Positions 34,521 to 43,421 of a stretch of 64,000 nucleotides of DNA are shown in pieces; positions within the stretch are counted from its first letter, which is position 1, and each line of letters begins with the position of its first letter. Origin of the DNA: DASZKW01 sp035552775. Its GTDB lineage: Bacteria > Actinomycetota > Acidimicrobiia > Acidimicrobiales > Palsa-688. The stretch covers positions 23,859 to 87,858 of the forward strand of contig DASZKW010000068.1 of assembly GCA_035552775.1 (NCBI GenBank). The letters run 5' to 3'. Made by a program: the position numbers and the translations under genes. The notes beneath the pieces are model-generated. The model was not told where the DNA came from. It searched no databases and saw only the letters and a program-made list of their open reading frames with translations.

Positions 34521-35447
34521 CTAGTGGTCGCCGCCGACGGCGAAGCCGGCGCCGGGAGTCGGGGCTTGGCCTCGAGGCGCTCCGGCCAACTGGCGTTGCC
34601 GCTGTCGGCGCCGGGCGGCGACCCTGCCCGTCGCCAGCCTGGCCAGGGGAAAGGCGATGCCCACGGTGAGAACACCGGCGCCGGCGTCGACGAAGTAGTG
34701 GTTGGCGGTGACCACAATGCAGAACACCGTAGCCACCGGGTATAGGGCGGCCAACACCTTGCCCCACCGCGGCCGGATCACCGGGACCGTGGCCAGCGTG
34801 CACCACGTCGACCATGCCGTGTGCAGGCTGGGCATCGCCGCGTACTGGTTGGAGACTTGGGCGACCACCCCGTGGGAGAAGTTCCACACACCGCCGACCG
34901 TCTTCAAGGTGTCGACGAAGTGGTAGCTCGCAGGCAGCAACCGCGGCGGTAGCACCGGGAAGAACGCGAAGCCGATCAGGGCCAGCCCGGTGGTGACAGC
35001 CAGGACGTTGCGCCATAGCGGGTAGCGGTCCGGGTACCTGAAGTACAGCACGACCAGCACGAAGATGACCGCGATGAAGTGGATGGTCCCGTAGTAGCTG
35101 TCCCAGAACTCCATGAAACCCCGCCAGCCCACGACCACATGCTGCAGTCCCTGCTCCCCGAACATCCCGAAGTGGCGTTCGATCGCTACCAGCTCGAGGG
35201 CGTTGTGGGTCGACTGGACGAAGCCGCCGACGGTTGCGTGCGCGTCCCGCACGACCGTGTAAAGGCCGTAGAAGACGACTATGACGAGCGCCTCGCGACC
35301 GGCTGACCGCGTGCGCTGGCGCGGGACGGGGAGCAGTTCGTCACACCAGCTCGTTGCAATCGCGGCGACGTTACCTGCACCCGGCGCGCTGCGCCCGCCA
35401 ACGCCTGCCGGTCTGGCACCATGGATTCCATGCAGGGTTCCACCCAC
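34521..35447 (-). CDS. PAP2-superfamily membrane phosphatase/phosphotransferase
   Basis: Around 300 residues with six helices. The phosphatase signatures are AAMPSLHTAWSTW and VTANHYFVDAGAG; the classical KX6RP first motif is absent, as in the AUR1-like branch. FFPVLPPRLLP is also typical of that branch. The start is unclear: GTG 35447 or 35462 overlap the divergent L,D-transpeptidase gene, and no ATG is available. It heads the PAP2-crtI-crtB operon, so it may act on an isoprenyl diphosphate or on a lipid that carries the carotenoid; that is inference. Confidence 0.82.
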   Translation of the reverse strand: MGGTLHGIHGARPAGVGGRSAPGAGNVAAIATSWCDELLPVPRQRTRSAGREALVIVVFYGLYTVVRDAHATVGGFVQSTHNALELVAIERHFGMFGEQGLQHVVVGWRGFMEFWDSYYGTIHFIAVIFVLVVLYFRYPDRYPLWRNVLAVTTGLALIGFAFFPVLPPRLLPASYHFVDTLKTVGGVWNFSHGVVAQVSNQYAAMPSLHTAWSTWCTLATVPVIRPRWGKVLAALYPVATVFCIVVTANHYFVDAGAGVLTVGIAFPLARLATGRVAARRRQRQRQLAGAPRGQAPTPGAGFAVGGDH

Positions 35448-36296
35448 GACGGCGAGATGCACGGTCAGGATCCACTCCTGGCTCCCACCCCGGCGCCGGC
35501 CGGGCGGGCGTCGGGCCGGCTCGGGCGGCGGCGCGGTCGCCTGGTCGCCGCGGCCGGCGCCGGGGTGGTCGTGGCCGGGGTGGTCGCCGCCATCCTGGTC
35601 TCCACGGGCGGCCCGCCGGGCGAGGGCGGCCGGGGTTACGGGGTGACGGCCATCCCCTCATCGCCGCACCCGGCGCAGGTCCAGGTCGTTTCGCAGACAC
35701 CGACGACGGGGTGGATCGCCACCCTCGCGGCGCCTACGCATTATTACATCGCTCCCGGCGGCGCCGTCGCCGGCACCCTGGCTGCCACCAGCCCCTTCGG
35801 CGCTCCCCAGGACCTGGCCGTGATCGGCGTGCCGGCCGGGGGGTGGGCGCAAGTCCAACTGCCGGTAAGGCCCAACGGTTCGATCGGCTGGATACCGACC
35901 ACAGGTGCGAAGCTGACCTGGACGCCGTACTCGGTCGTGGTCAGCACCGAGGCGCACACCGTGACCGTCCTCGACGGCGGCCAGGTGGTGATGACGGTGC
36001 CCGCGGCCGTCGGCGCCCCGGCCAGTCCCACCCCCAACGGTCACACCTACCTGTGGGAGCTGATCCGCCCGGACAACCCGGCCGGGGCGTACGGGCCCTA
36101 CATTTTCGGCTTGGCGGAGTTCTCTGATACTTACGCCAGATTCAATGGCGGTGACGCGCAGATCGGCCTGCATGGCAACGACGACGCGTCGTCCATCGGC
36201 CGGCCGGTCAGCCATGGCTGCATCCGCCTCGACAACGCGATGATCACCCGCCTGGCCGGGCTGCTGCCCCTCGGCACGCCCGTCACCGTCGCCTGA
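35421..36296 (+). CDS. L,D-transpeptidase (YkuD) with membrane anchor
   Basis: A 291-residue cell-wall enzyme. A basic segment RRRGRLVAAAGAGVVVAGVV gives an N-terminal anchor near residues 38-60, followed by an SH3-like part (near 80-160) and the YkuD domain. The active site is IGLHGN followed by SHGCIRLDNA, with the nucleophilic Cys near residue 269. It makes 3-3 crosslinks in peptidoglycan or attaches proteins. ATG 35421 or ATG 35457 could be the start; both overlap the divergent PAP2 gene. Confidence 0.9.
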   Translation: MDSMQGSTHDGEMHGQDPLLAPTPAPAGRASGRLGRRRGRLVAAAGAGVVVAGVVAAILVSTGGPPGEGGRGYGVTAIPSSPHPAQVQVVSQTPTTGWIATLAAPTHYYIAPGGAVAGTLAATSPFGAPQDLAVIGVPAGGWAQVQLPVRPNGSIGWIPTTGAKLTWTPYSVVVSTEAHTVTVLDGGQVVMTVPAAVGAPASPTPNGHTYLWELIRPDNPAGAYGPYIFGLAEFSDTYARFNGGDAQIGLHGNDDASSIGRPVSHGCIRLDNAMITRLAGLLPLGTPVTVA

Positions 36297-36378
36297 GCCG
36301 CAACGGTCCGCCAGGCCGTTACCCTCGCTTCATCCAATGCCGTTGGGTCACCGCGGTGCGGCGGCCGGAAGGAGCACC

Positions 36379-37770
36379 ATGATCGAAGAGCCGGTCATCG
36401 AGCGCGTGCTGGGCGTGGCCCTGCGCACCGGGGGCGACTTCGCGGAGATCTTCGCGGAGGACCGCCGGGGCACCGGGGCGCGCCTGGACGACGGCAGGGT
36501 CGAGGACCTGACGTCTGGGAGGGAGCGGGGAGCGGGGATTCGGGTGGTTGTGGGCGACACGACCGGATTTGCCCACACGTCCGACCTGTCCGAGGGTGGG
36601 CTTCGCTCCGCGGCCGAAGCGGCGTCGGCGGCGGCGCGGCGTGGCGGCGGAGGGGTGCGCCAGGTCGCTCTGCAGCGGGTGGATTCGCCCGCCCCCAACC
36701 CGGTCGAGATCGCGCCCGAGACGGTGTCGAAGGCTGCAAAGGTGGAGCTGTTGTTCCGTGCCAACGAGGCGGCGCGCAGTGCGGGGGGGGCGATCCGCCA
36801 GGTGAGCGCCGTCTACGGCGACAGCCGGCGCCGCATCCTGGTGGCCAACAGCGAGGGCACCCTGGCCGGCGACGACCAGGTCAAGACCCGTTTCTCGGTG
36901 TCGTGCGTCGCCACCGGCGACGGGGGAATGCAGACCGGTCGCGAGTCGATCGGTGCCACCGTCGGCTTCGAGCTGTTCGATCGCCACCAGGTGGAGGCGA
37001 TGGCCACGAATGCGGCCAACACGGCGCTCACCAAGCTGGCCGCCCGTCCGGCGCCGTCAGGGACGCTTCCGGTGGTCATCAAGGCCGGTAGCGGCGGGGT
37101 GTTGTTCCACGAGGCGTGCGGCCACGGGTTGGAGGCCGACCACATAGCCAAGGACGTATCTGTGTTCAGGGGTCGCGTCGGGGAGCAGGTGGCCAGCCCA
37201 CTCGTCACCCTGGTGGACGACGGCACGATGGGGCCCGAATGGGGCGCGATCGCCATCGACGACGAGGGCCATCGCGCGGGTCACAACGTCCTCATCGACC
37301 ACGGCGTCCTCACCGACTACATGTGGGACTGGCTTAGGGCACGCAAGGAGGGCCGTGCGAGCTCGGGAAACGGCAGGCGCGAGAGCTACCGCCACCTGCC
37401 CATGGTGAGGATGACCAACACCTTCGTCACCAACGGCACCGAGGACCCCGACGAGATCGTCCGCCAGACGCCCCACGGCGTCTACGTGGCCCAGCTCGGT
37501 GGCGGCCAGGTGGACACGGCCACCGGTGACTTCGTCTTCGGGATGATCGAGGCCTACCTGATCGAAGACGGCCGCATCACCGAGCCCCTGCGCGACGCAA
37601 ACCTCATCGGCAACGGCCCCGCGGTGCTGCGAGGCATCGACGTGGTGGGCAACGACTTCGCCATGGGCTGGCCGGGGACCTGCGGCAAGCAGGGCCAGGG
37701 GGTCCCTGTTGGCGACGGTCAGCCCACCCTGAGGGTGGCGGCGCTGACCGTCGGCGGCACCGCCCGATGA
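36379..37770 (+). CDS. tldD: TldD metalloprotease subunit
   Basis: A 463-residue TldD/PmbA-family protein. The zinc site is HEACGHGLEADH near residue 246, which is what distinguishes TldD from TldE. GGAAGGAG just before ATG 36379 fixes the start. With TldE it forms a barrel protease that degrades unfolded peptides and matures some ribosomal peptides. It overlaps tldE by 4 bases (ATGA). Confidence 0.95.
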   Translation: MIEEPVIERVLGVALRTGGDFAEIFAEDRRGTGARLDDGRVEDLTSGRERGAGIRVVVGDTTGFAHTSDLSEGGLRSAAEAASAAARRGGGGVRQVALQRVDSPAPNPVEIAPETVSKAAKVELLFRANEAARSAGGAIRQVSAVYGDSRRRILVANSEGTLAGDDQVKTRFSVSCVATGDGGMQTGRESIGATVGFELFDRHQVEAMATNAANTALTKLAARPAPSGTLPVVIKAGSGGVLFHEACGHGLEADHIAKDVSVFRGRVGEQVASPLVTLVDDGTMGPEWGAIAIDDEGHRAGHNVLIDHGVLTDYMWDWLRARKEGRASSGNGRRESYRHLPMVRMTNTFVTNGTEDPDEIVRQTPHGVYVAQLGGGQVDTATGDFVFGMIEAYLIEDGRITEPLRDANLIGNGPAVLRGIDVVGNDFAMGWPGTCGKQGQGVPVGDGQPTLRVAALTVGGTAR

Positions 37771-39122
37771 GCAGCGCCGGCGGCGACCTGCTGGAGCTGG
37801 CTACCCGCGTGGCCGGGTGGGCCCGGGCGGGCGAGCAGGTCGAGGCTTACGTCGCCAGCGGCCGCGACACCCAGGTCCAGGTCTACGAGGGCGACATCGA
37901 GTCCCTTTCGTCGGCGGAGTCGGCGGGCATCGGCATCCGGGTGATCGCCGGTGACCGCCAGGGATTCGCGTACTCGGGCTCACTCGACGACGACGCCGTG
38001 GATTCCACCCTCGCCGAGGCCAGGGACAACGCCGGTTTTGCCAGCCCGGACGAGTGGGTTGGCCTGGCCGTGCCCGACGGCGTCGCCGCGCCCGGGTTGG
38101 ATCTGTGGCGCGACGATCTCGCCGGCTACGCCACCGAGGAAAAGGTGGCCCGCGCCCTCGAGCTCGAGCGAGCGGTGCGCGGCGGCGACCCCCGCATCCG
38201 CCAGGTGGAGTCTGCCGAGTGGGGCGACGCAGCCGTCACCTCCGCCGTCGCCACCAGCACGGGGATCGCCTCGGTGACACGACGGACGACTTGTTACGTG
38301 TCGGCTTTCGCCATCGCCGGCGAGAGCGGTGAGACCCAGACGGGCGTCGGGTACTCGGTTGGCCGCAGCCCCACTGAGCTCGACATGGCCAAGGCGGCCG
38401 GCGACGCCGTGGAGCGTTCCACCCGGCTCCTCGGGGCGACGAAGCCACGCTCGGGGCGCCTCACCGTCGTGCTCGAACCGCGCATCACCGCCACCGTCCT
38501 TTCCATCCTTGCCGGCACCCTCGACGGGGAGTCGGTGCTGAAGGGCCGGTCGCTTTTCGCCGACCGCCTGGGTGAGGCCGTCTCGGTGCCGAGCTTGACC
38601 CTGGTGGACGACCCGACCGACCCGGAGGCCTACGGGGCGGCCCGCTACGACGCGGAGGGCCTCGCCTGCCGGCGCAACGTCCTCGTCTCGGAGGGGGTGC
38701 TCAGCCGTTTCATGTACAACACCTATGCCGCCCGCCGGGCGGGCACGGCGTCGACGGCGTCCGCGGTGCGCGCCGGTTACAAGAGCTCGCCTGGTACCGG
38801 GGCCCGGGCGCTGGCGCTGGTGCCCGGCAAGGCCGGTCCGGCCGAGATCGTCGCCCAGGTCGGCGACGGACTGCTCGTGCAGTCCGTTTCCGGTATCCAC
38901 TCGGGTGTCAACCCGGTCAGCGGAGACTTCTCCGTCGGCGCCGAGGGCGTCATGATCCGCGACGGCGAGCTTGCAGAGCCGGTGCGAGAGTTCACCATCG
39001 CGTCGACGATCCAGCGCATGCTGGCAGGGGTGGTGGCGATCGGCTCCGACCTCGAGCGGCTGCCGTCGTCGGCGGCCGGCGTGACGCTGGCCATCTCCGA
39101 CGTCTCATTGAGCGGCGTGTGA
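37767..39122 (+). CDS. tldE: TldE/PmbA partner subunit
   Basis: A 451-residue PmbA homologue lacking the HExxxH zinc site. Segments are SAGIGIRVIAGDRQGFAYSG, VGYSVGRSP, YKSSPGTGARAL and GIHSGVNPVSGDFSVGAEG, the last being the conserved GxNPxxGDFSxG stretch. It pairs with TldD from the overlapping upstream gene. No precursor peptide gene is adjacent. Confidence 0.94.
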   Translation: MSSAGGDLLELATRVAGWARAGEQVEAYVASGRDTQVQVYEGDIESLSSAESAGIGIRVIAGDRQGFAYSGSLDDDAVDSTLAEARDNAGFASPDEWVGLAVPDGVAAPGLDLWRDDLAGYATEEKVARALELERAVRGGDPRIRQVESAEWGDAAVTSAVATSTGIASVTRRTTCYVSAFAIAGESGETQTGVGYSVGRSPTELDMAKAAGDAVERSTRLLGATKPRSGRLTVVLEPRITATVLSILAGTLDGESVLKGRSLFADRLGEAVSVPSLTLVDDPTDPEAYGAARYDAEGLACRRNVLVSEGVLSRFMYNTYAARRAGTASTASAVRAGYKSSPGTGARALALVPGKAGPAEIVAQVGDGLLVQSVSGIHSGVNPVSGDFSVGAEGVMIRDGELAEPVREFTIASTIQRMLAGVVAIGSDLERLPSSAAGVTLAISDVSLSGV

Positions 39123-39174
39123 ACGGTTGGTGATGGACCGTGAGGTCGGCGGCGAGTAGCCCTCCCGAGGTCTC

Positions 39175-40155
39175 TCACTCGTCGAGGGGCTGGCGATCGG
39201 CCTCGGCGTTGAAACCTGCGGTCACGTCGACTTCGGGCCGGCGCTCTTCCATCATCGCCAGGCGGATGTAGGTCCGGCGGTCGCCGTCGCTAAGCGGTGG
39301 CTGGGTGATGGTCCTCGGCCACAGCCGGTAGCGCCTGACCACGTTGATCTCCGCCGCCAGCAGGGTCAGCTGGGTGGCGAGGTACAGGAACGACAGAAGC
39401 CCGATCACCAGGGCGAAGGTGCCGTACACCGCCGTGGCGTGGGTCAGCTCCCTCCGGACGTACCAACCTCCCGCCGCCTGGAGCGCTTCCCAAAACGCCG
39501 TCGCCAGCCCGGCGCCGACCGCCACGTCGCGCCAGCCGAGGGGCTCGCTGGTCAGGACGATGAATGCCGCCGTGAAAACCCCGAAGTTCACCAGGATCGA
39601 CGCCACCAATGACCAGACCGGTACCCACGCGCCGTGGATGACCGCCGGCGTCAGGCTGGTGAGGAGGGTCGAGATCACCGTGCCGAACCCGAGCACGGCC
39701 AGCACGACGAATCCCCGAATGCGCCGCAGCCAGAAGTTGGGCCATTCCTTGTAGGGGATGTTCCACACCGTGTGCATGGCGTTGAGGGCGGCCTGGCCCA
39801 CGCCCTGAACCCCGTAGACGGTTCCGACGATCCCGACGCTCAGCGCCAGGGCGTTGCCGGTAAGGGGATGGGCCGAGCTTTGCAGCTGGGTGCCGATGAC
39901 GGGGAATTTGGCGAGGGCGGAATGGAGGACCTGGTGCTCGAAGCTGGGATAGTCGGCAAGGACGAAACCGAGGATGGTGGTGAGCAGCAGCATCAAGGGG
40001 AACAGCGAGAACAGCCCGTAGTAGGCGACCACGACGGCCTTGCCGCCGGCCTGGTCGTTGCCATACTTCTGGATCACTGCGAAGGGGAAGGCCAGCACCG
40101 GGTGGCGTTGCTGGAACTGGTCAAGGTGACGCACGGCGACCTCGACGCGGTTCAT
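39175..40155 (-). CDS. YihY/BrkB family inner-membrane protein
   Basis: A 326-residue membrane protein with about six helices: VVVAYYGLFSLFPLMLLLTT, GIVGTVYGVQGVGQAALNAM and FLYLATQLTLLAAEINVVRR are characteristic. ATG 40155 (MNRVEVAVRHLDQFQQRHP) is used rather than the longer frame. The family was once called ribonuclease BN and its transport role is unproven. It is divergent from msrA. Confidence 0.9.
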   Translation of the reverse strand: MNRVEVAVRHLDQFQQRHPVLAFPFAVIQKYGNDQAGGKAVVVAYYGLFSLFPLMLLLTTILGFVLADYPSFEHQVLHSALAKFPVIGTQLQSSAHPLTGNALALSVGIVGTVYGVQGVGQAALNAMHTVWNIPYKEWPNFWLRRIRGFVVLAVLGFGTVISTLLTSLTPAVIHGAWVPVWSLVASILVNFGVFTAAFIVLTSEPLGWRDVAVGAGLATAFWEALQAAGGWYVRRELTHATAVYGTFALVIGLLSFLYLATQLTLLAAEINVVRRYRLWPRTITQPPLSDGDRRTYIRLAMMEERRPEVDVTAGFNAEADRQPLDE

Positions 40156-40223
40156 TCCGACGAGTCTGGCACGCCGATTTGCACCGCAGTCGCCAGCCCC
40201 ATGAGTGGACGTACCATGGCGAA

Positions 40224-40919
40224 GTGCCCCTCTTTTCTCGTCACACGGACCAACTGCCGGCGCCCGGACAGGCCCTCCCCGGGCGCCCCACACCGCTTGC
40301 CGCCACCGATGTTCACCTCGTCAACGGTCGCCCGATCTCGGCGCCGTTCCCCGAGGGCCTGGAGCAGGCGATCTTCGCCATGGGCTGTTTCTGGGGCGCC
40401 GAGCGCCGATTCTGGCAGGAGGCCGGGGTGTGGGTCACCGCCGCCGGCTACGCCGGGGGCCACACCCCCAACCCCACCTACGAGGAGGTGTGCAGCGGGC
40501 GCACCGGGCACACCGAGGCCGTACTCGTCGTCTTCGACCCCGGGCTCACCAGTTACGGGGCCCTGCTCCGCTCGTTCTGGGAGGGCCACGACCCCACCCA
40601 AGGGATGCGTCAGGGCAACGACGTGGGGACCCAGTACCGATCGGCCATCTACACGACCAGCGCCGAGCAGCAGGCCGAGGCCGAGGCTTCGAAGCAGGCC
40701 TACGCCGGCGTGCTCGCCGCCGCCGGGTTCGGCGGCATCACGACCGAGGTGGCGCCGGCCGGCCCGTTCTACTACGCCGAGGGCTACCACCAGCAGTATC
40801 TGGCGCGCAACGTCAACGGCTATTGCGGCTTGGGAGGGACCGGCGTGCAACTAGGTGGCCGGTCGGGATCGTTCCCGACCGGGTTTCCGGTTTCCGGTGG
40901 GGAGGCGGCGGCCGGCTAA
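40224..40919 (+). CDS. msrA: peptide methionine-S-sulfoxide reductase
   Basis: About 231 residues from GTG 40224 (VPLFSRHTDQLPAPGQALPGR, the usual start of the actinobacterial form; TTG 40179 would add 15). The active site is AMGCFWGAER near residue 55. YRSAIY, EGYHQQYLARN and a C-terminal NGYCGLGGTG with the resolving Cys complete the family pattern. It repairs oxidised methionine. Confidence 0.94.
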   Translation: MPLFSRHTDQLPAPGQALPGRPTPLAATDVHLVNGRPISAPFPEGLEQAIFAMGCFWGAERRFWQEAGVWVTAAGYAGGHTPNPTYEEVCSGRTGHTEAVLVVFDPGLTSYGALLRSFWEGHDPTQGMRQGNDVGTQYRSAIYTTSAEQQAEAEASKQAYAGVLAAAGFGGITTEVAPAGPFYYAEGYHQQYLARNVNGYCGLGGTGVQLGGRSGSFPTGFPVSGGEAAAG

Positions 40920-40931
40920 GCCTCTAGGCCG

Positions 40932-41489
40932 GTGTTGATGATGGCTACTGAGATGGCTCATCCGACCCGACCGTTCACCTACGAGGATCTGGAGGGCATG
41001 CCCGACGATGGGTACCGGCGGGAGATCATCGGTGGGAGCCTCATCGTGACGCCGGCCCGGGCGGGCGGCCACCAGCGGGTGGCCGGGAAGCTGTATGCCT
41101 CGCTCCAAGCAGCGGAGACGGTCGAGACCATGGCCATGGTGGCTCCTTACGACTGGAAGCTGTTCGACGGGGGCAGTGTGCAGCCCGATGTGATGGTCAT
41201 CCGGCGCCCGGACTTCGATCCCTCCGGTCCCCTACCAGCGTCCGCCGTACCTCTTCTCGTTGTCGAGGTGCTGTCTCGTTCGAACTCGGCGCAGGACCGT
41301 ATCCTCAAGCGAGACCTTTATCAGCGGCTCGGGGTGCCCGCCTACTGGCTCGTCGAGCCGTGCGAGCCCGTGCTGATGTCCCTGCGCTTGGCTGACGGCC
41401 GCTACGAAGTCGAGGCCGAGACCAGCGGCGTGTTCCGCACTGATTGGCCCTTCCCCATCGAAATCGCAATCGCCGAACTGGCCCGGTAG
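40932..41489 (+). CDS. Uma2-family (DUF820) predicted nuclease
   Basis: A 185-residue PD-(D/E)XK-fold protein: FTYEDLEGMPDDGYRREIIG, then QPDVMVIRR (Asp), LLVVEVLSRSN (Glu) and KRDLYQRLGVPAYWLV (Lys). The active-site pattern is intact. These proteins are numerous in actinobacteria and cyanobacteria and their role is unknown. GTG start 12 bases after msrA. Confidence 0.87.
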   Translation: MLMMATEMAHPTRPFTYEDLEGMPDDGYRREIIGGSLIVTPARAGGHQRVAGKLYASLQAAETVETMAMVAPYDWKLFDGGSVQPDVMVIRRPDFDPSGPLPASAVPLLVVEVLSRSNSAQDRILKRDLYQRLGVPAYWLVEPCEPVLMSLRLADGRYEVEAETSGVFRTDWPFPIEIAIAELAR

Positions 41490-41529
41490 TCAATACGGTT
41501 ACTGATACCTTCGGCGGCGAGGAACGGGG

Positions 41530-41718
41530 CTAGGAGTCGTCCGCGGCGGCCCGGGCGTCGTCCTTCGAAACGAACTCGCACGTGCCGTCATGACGGGCGG
41601 GTTTGGCGCACATCCGCCCGGTCCTCAGGTCCGTTTGGCCGCAAAGGTGGGCGGCCGCCATCTCGGTGTCAACGCCGCTGTTGTGTACGTCTTGGCGGCC
41701 GTCGGGTTCTTCGTTCAT
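41530..41718 (-). CDS. small Cys/His protein, possible zinc finger
   Basis: 62 residues from ATG 41718 (or 70 from GTG 41742). The centre reads LCGQTDLRTGRMCAKPARHD followed by GTCEF, giving C-x9-C-x6-H-x3-C, a spacing that could hold one zinc. I recall similar small actinobacterial proteins that use the Cys-His-Cys set in a short domain, but no function is known. No clear ribosome site; opposing frames are longer but show no family signal. Confidence 0.45.
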   Translation of the reverse strand: MNEEPDGRQDVHNSGVDTEMAAAHLCGQTDLRTGRMCAKPARHDGTCEFVSKDDARAAADDS

Positions 41719-42020
41719 GGAGGGTTCTGGGCTCAGCGACACGGTACGTTCTCGATCCGGGAGGGGACGTCAAAAACCGGCACGGGGCGGCCGGCTCGCC
41801 GCCTCAATGGACCGAGGCGTCCTTGGTTGGTTCAGGACCCTCATTCAACACCCTTGGTTACCGGGCGGTGGCCTCGGCTAGCGCTGGGGAGCCGGTCGCC
41901 GTAGCAGGCCCGGGCGGCGTCGATCAGTTCGGGGTAGTAATCCTGTCTTCCTGCGTAACCCGATACTCGAGGAGGTCATGCGATGACGATGGTGGCACTG
42001 AGTACCCGCCCGGGCCAGCG

Positions 42021-42800
42021 ATGACCGATCCCGCGCCCTGGATGGCGGCTGTTCGCCAATCCCACGATGGCCTCGCCGGCCTGGTCGCCGGCATGGCGCC
42101 TGAAGATCTGGGTCAACCGTCGGCGTGCTCGGAGTGGAGCGTCGCCCAGGTGCTCTCCCACCTGGGGAGCCAGGCGGAGATCTTCTCGTTGTTCGTCGAC
42201 GCTGGCCTGTCCGGCGGTGGGCCGCCGCCAAGGGAGGCGTTCGCTCCCATTTGGGACGCATGGAACGCCCGCTTACCCGCGGATCAGGCCACCCGGAGCG
42301 TCGCCGCCAACGAGGCGTTCGTGTCCCGTTTGGAAGGTCTGGACGCCGGCGCGCTCGGCGGGTTTCGCCTCGAGATGTTCGGTCGGACCATTGACGCGGC
42401 CGGACTGCTGCGGATGCGCCTGTCCGAGCATGCGGTGCACACCTGGGATGTCGCCATCGCCTTCGATCCTTCCGCCGTGGTCAGGGCCGAGGCCGTCGAG
42501 CTGCTCGTCGATGGCCTCGGGGAGTCAGCCGCCCGATCTGGCAAGGCCCCCGACGAGCCCATCGATGTCACCGTGATCACCACGGCGCCGGACCGCCGTT
42601 TCAGCCTGCGCACCAGCGACGAGGTGCATCTCGAGGCGACCGACCGACACGCCGACGCCGGGGGCTCGATCGAGCTGCCCGCCGAGGCGTTCCTGCGGCT
42701 CGTCTATGGGCGCCTCGACGACAACCATCCACCGCAGGGGCCGGTGCGCGCCGATGGCGTCAGCCCCGCCGACCTCATCAACGTCTTCCGGGGGTTCTGA
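42021..42800 (+). CDS. mycothiol-dependent maleylpyruvate isomerase-family protein
   Basis: A 259-residue DinB-like four-helix protein. Helix 1 is WMAAVRQSHDGLAGLVAG, followed by CSEWSVAQVLSHLGSQAE and LSEHAVHTWDVAIA; the two His segments form the family metal site. The C-terminal 90 residues are the MDMPI_C domain. Proteins of this family use mycothiol. ATG 42021 is chosen because similarity begins there. About 280 bases upstream hold no clear gene. Confidence 0.85.
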   Translation: MTDPAPWMAAVRQSHDGLAGLVAGMAPEDLGQPSACSEWSVAQVLSHLGSQAEIFSLFVDAGLSGGGPPPREAFAPIWDAWNARLPADQATRSVAANEAFVSRLEGLDAGALGGFRLEMFGRTIDAAGLLRMRLSEHAVHTWDVAIAFDPSAVVRAEAVELLVDGLGESAARSGKAPDEPIDVTVITTAPDRRFSLRTSDEVHLEATDRHADAGGSIELPAEAFLRLVYGRLDDNHPPQGPVRADGVSPADLINVFRGF

Positions 42801-42803
42801 TCC

Positions 42804-43370
42804 ATGACCTTCACCCGTAACCTTGCCCTCGTCGCTGGGCGCGGCGTGCTCGGCGGTTACCTGGGCGCCCACGGCGCCCAGAAGCTGTTCGGCTCCCTGG
42901 ACGGGCCTGGCATCGAGGCGGCCTCCGCCGGCTTCCACAGGCTCGGCCTGCGCCCGGGGCCGGTCTTCGCCCGGATCGCTGCGGTCTCCGAACTCGGCGG
43001 TGGCATCCTGACCGTTGCGGGCGCGGCCGATCCGCTAGGCCCGGTCGTGCTCGCGGGCACCATGGCCGTCGCCTCGGCCACCCACCGCTCCAAGGGAGCC
43101 TTCGCGGCCAAGGGCGGCTTCGAGTTGCCGCTGACCAACCTGGCCGCGGCTCTGGCGCTCAGCGCCGCTGGTCCCGGCCGGATCTCCATCGACGGGCTCA
43201 CCGGGGCCCGCCTGCCCCGATCCGTCACCCGCCTGGTCGTGGCCGGAGCCGTCGCCGCCAGCGCCGCCAGCCTCGCCATGGTGCTGCGCGCCCCGCCCCC
43301 GGTCTCCCCTTCCGCCGAGCCGGTTACCGCCAGCGCCGAGCCGGTCGAAGACGACGGCGACACAGCGTGA
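42804..43370 (+). CDS. DoxX-family membrane protein
   Basis: A 188-residue protein with four helices. The conserved start ALVAGRGVLGGYLGAHGAQK with LFGSLDGPG, and THRSKGAFAAKGGFELPLTN, fit DoxX. Members sit beside thiol or sulfur enzymes and quinone-linked oxidoreductases; here the neighbour 3 bases upstream is a mycothiol-type isomerase. A SAEPVTASAEPVE duplication ends the protein. Confidence 0.85.
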   Translation: MTFTRNLALVAGRGVLGGYLGAHGAQKLFGSLDGPGIEAASAGFHRLGLRPGPVFARIAAVSELGGGILTVAGAADPLGPVVLAGTMAVASATHRSKGAFAAKGGFELPLTNLAAALALSAAGPGRISIDGLTGARLPRSVTRLVVAGAVAASAASLAMVLRAPPPVSPSAEPVTASAEPVEDDGDTA

Positions 43371-43421
43371 TGCCCGGCCAGCAGGAGCTGCCCCGTCTTC
43401 GCAGGCCCTGACCCGTAAGGG

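Noticed and set aside
35463..36215. Minus-strand open frames inside the L,D-transpeptidase gene
   Set aside because: They lack family similarity, while the plus-strand frame has an intact YkuD active site.
37767..39122. TldD/TldE as part of a ribosomal peptide maturation cluster
   Set aside because: No small precursor gene or modifying enzyme is adjacent; the pair is widespread as a housekeeping protease.
41590..41904. Plus-strand frames between Uma2 and the isomerase gene
   Set aside because: No family similarity and no ribosome site; the minus-strand Cys/His frame is somewhat better supported.
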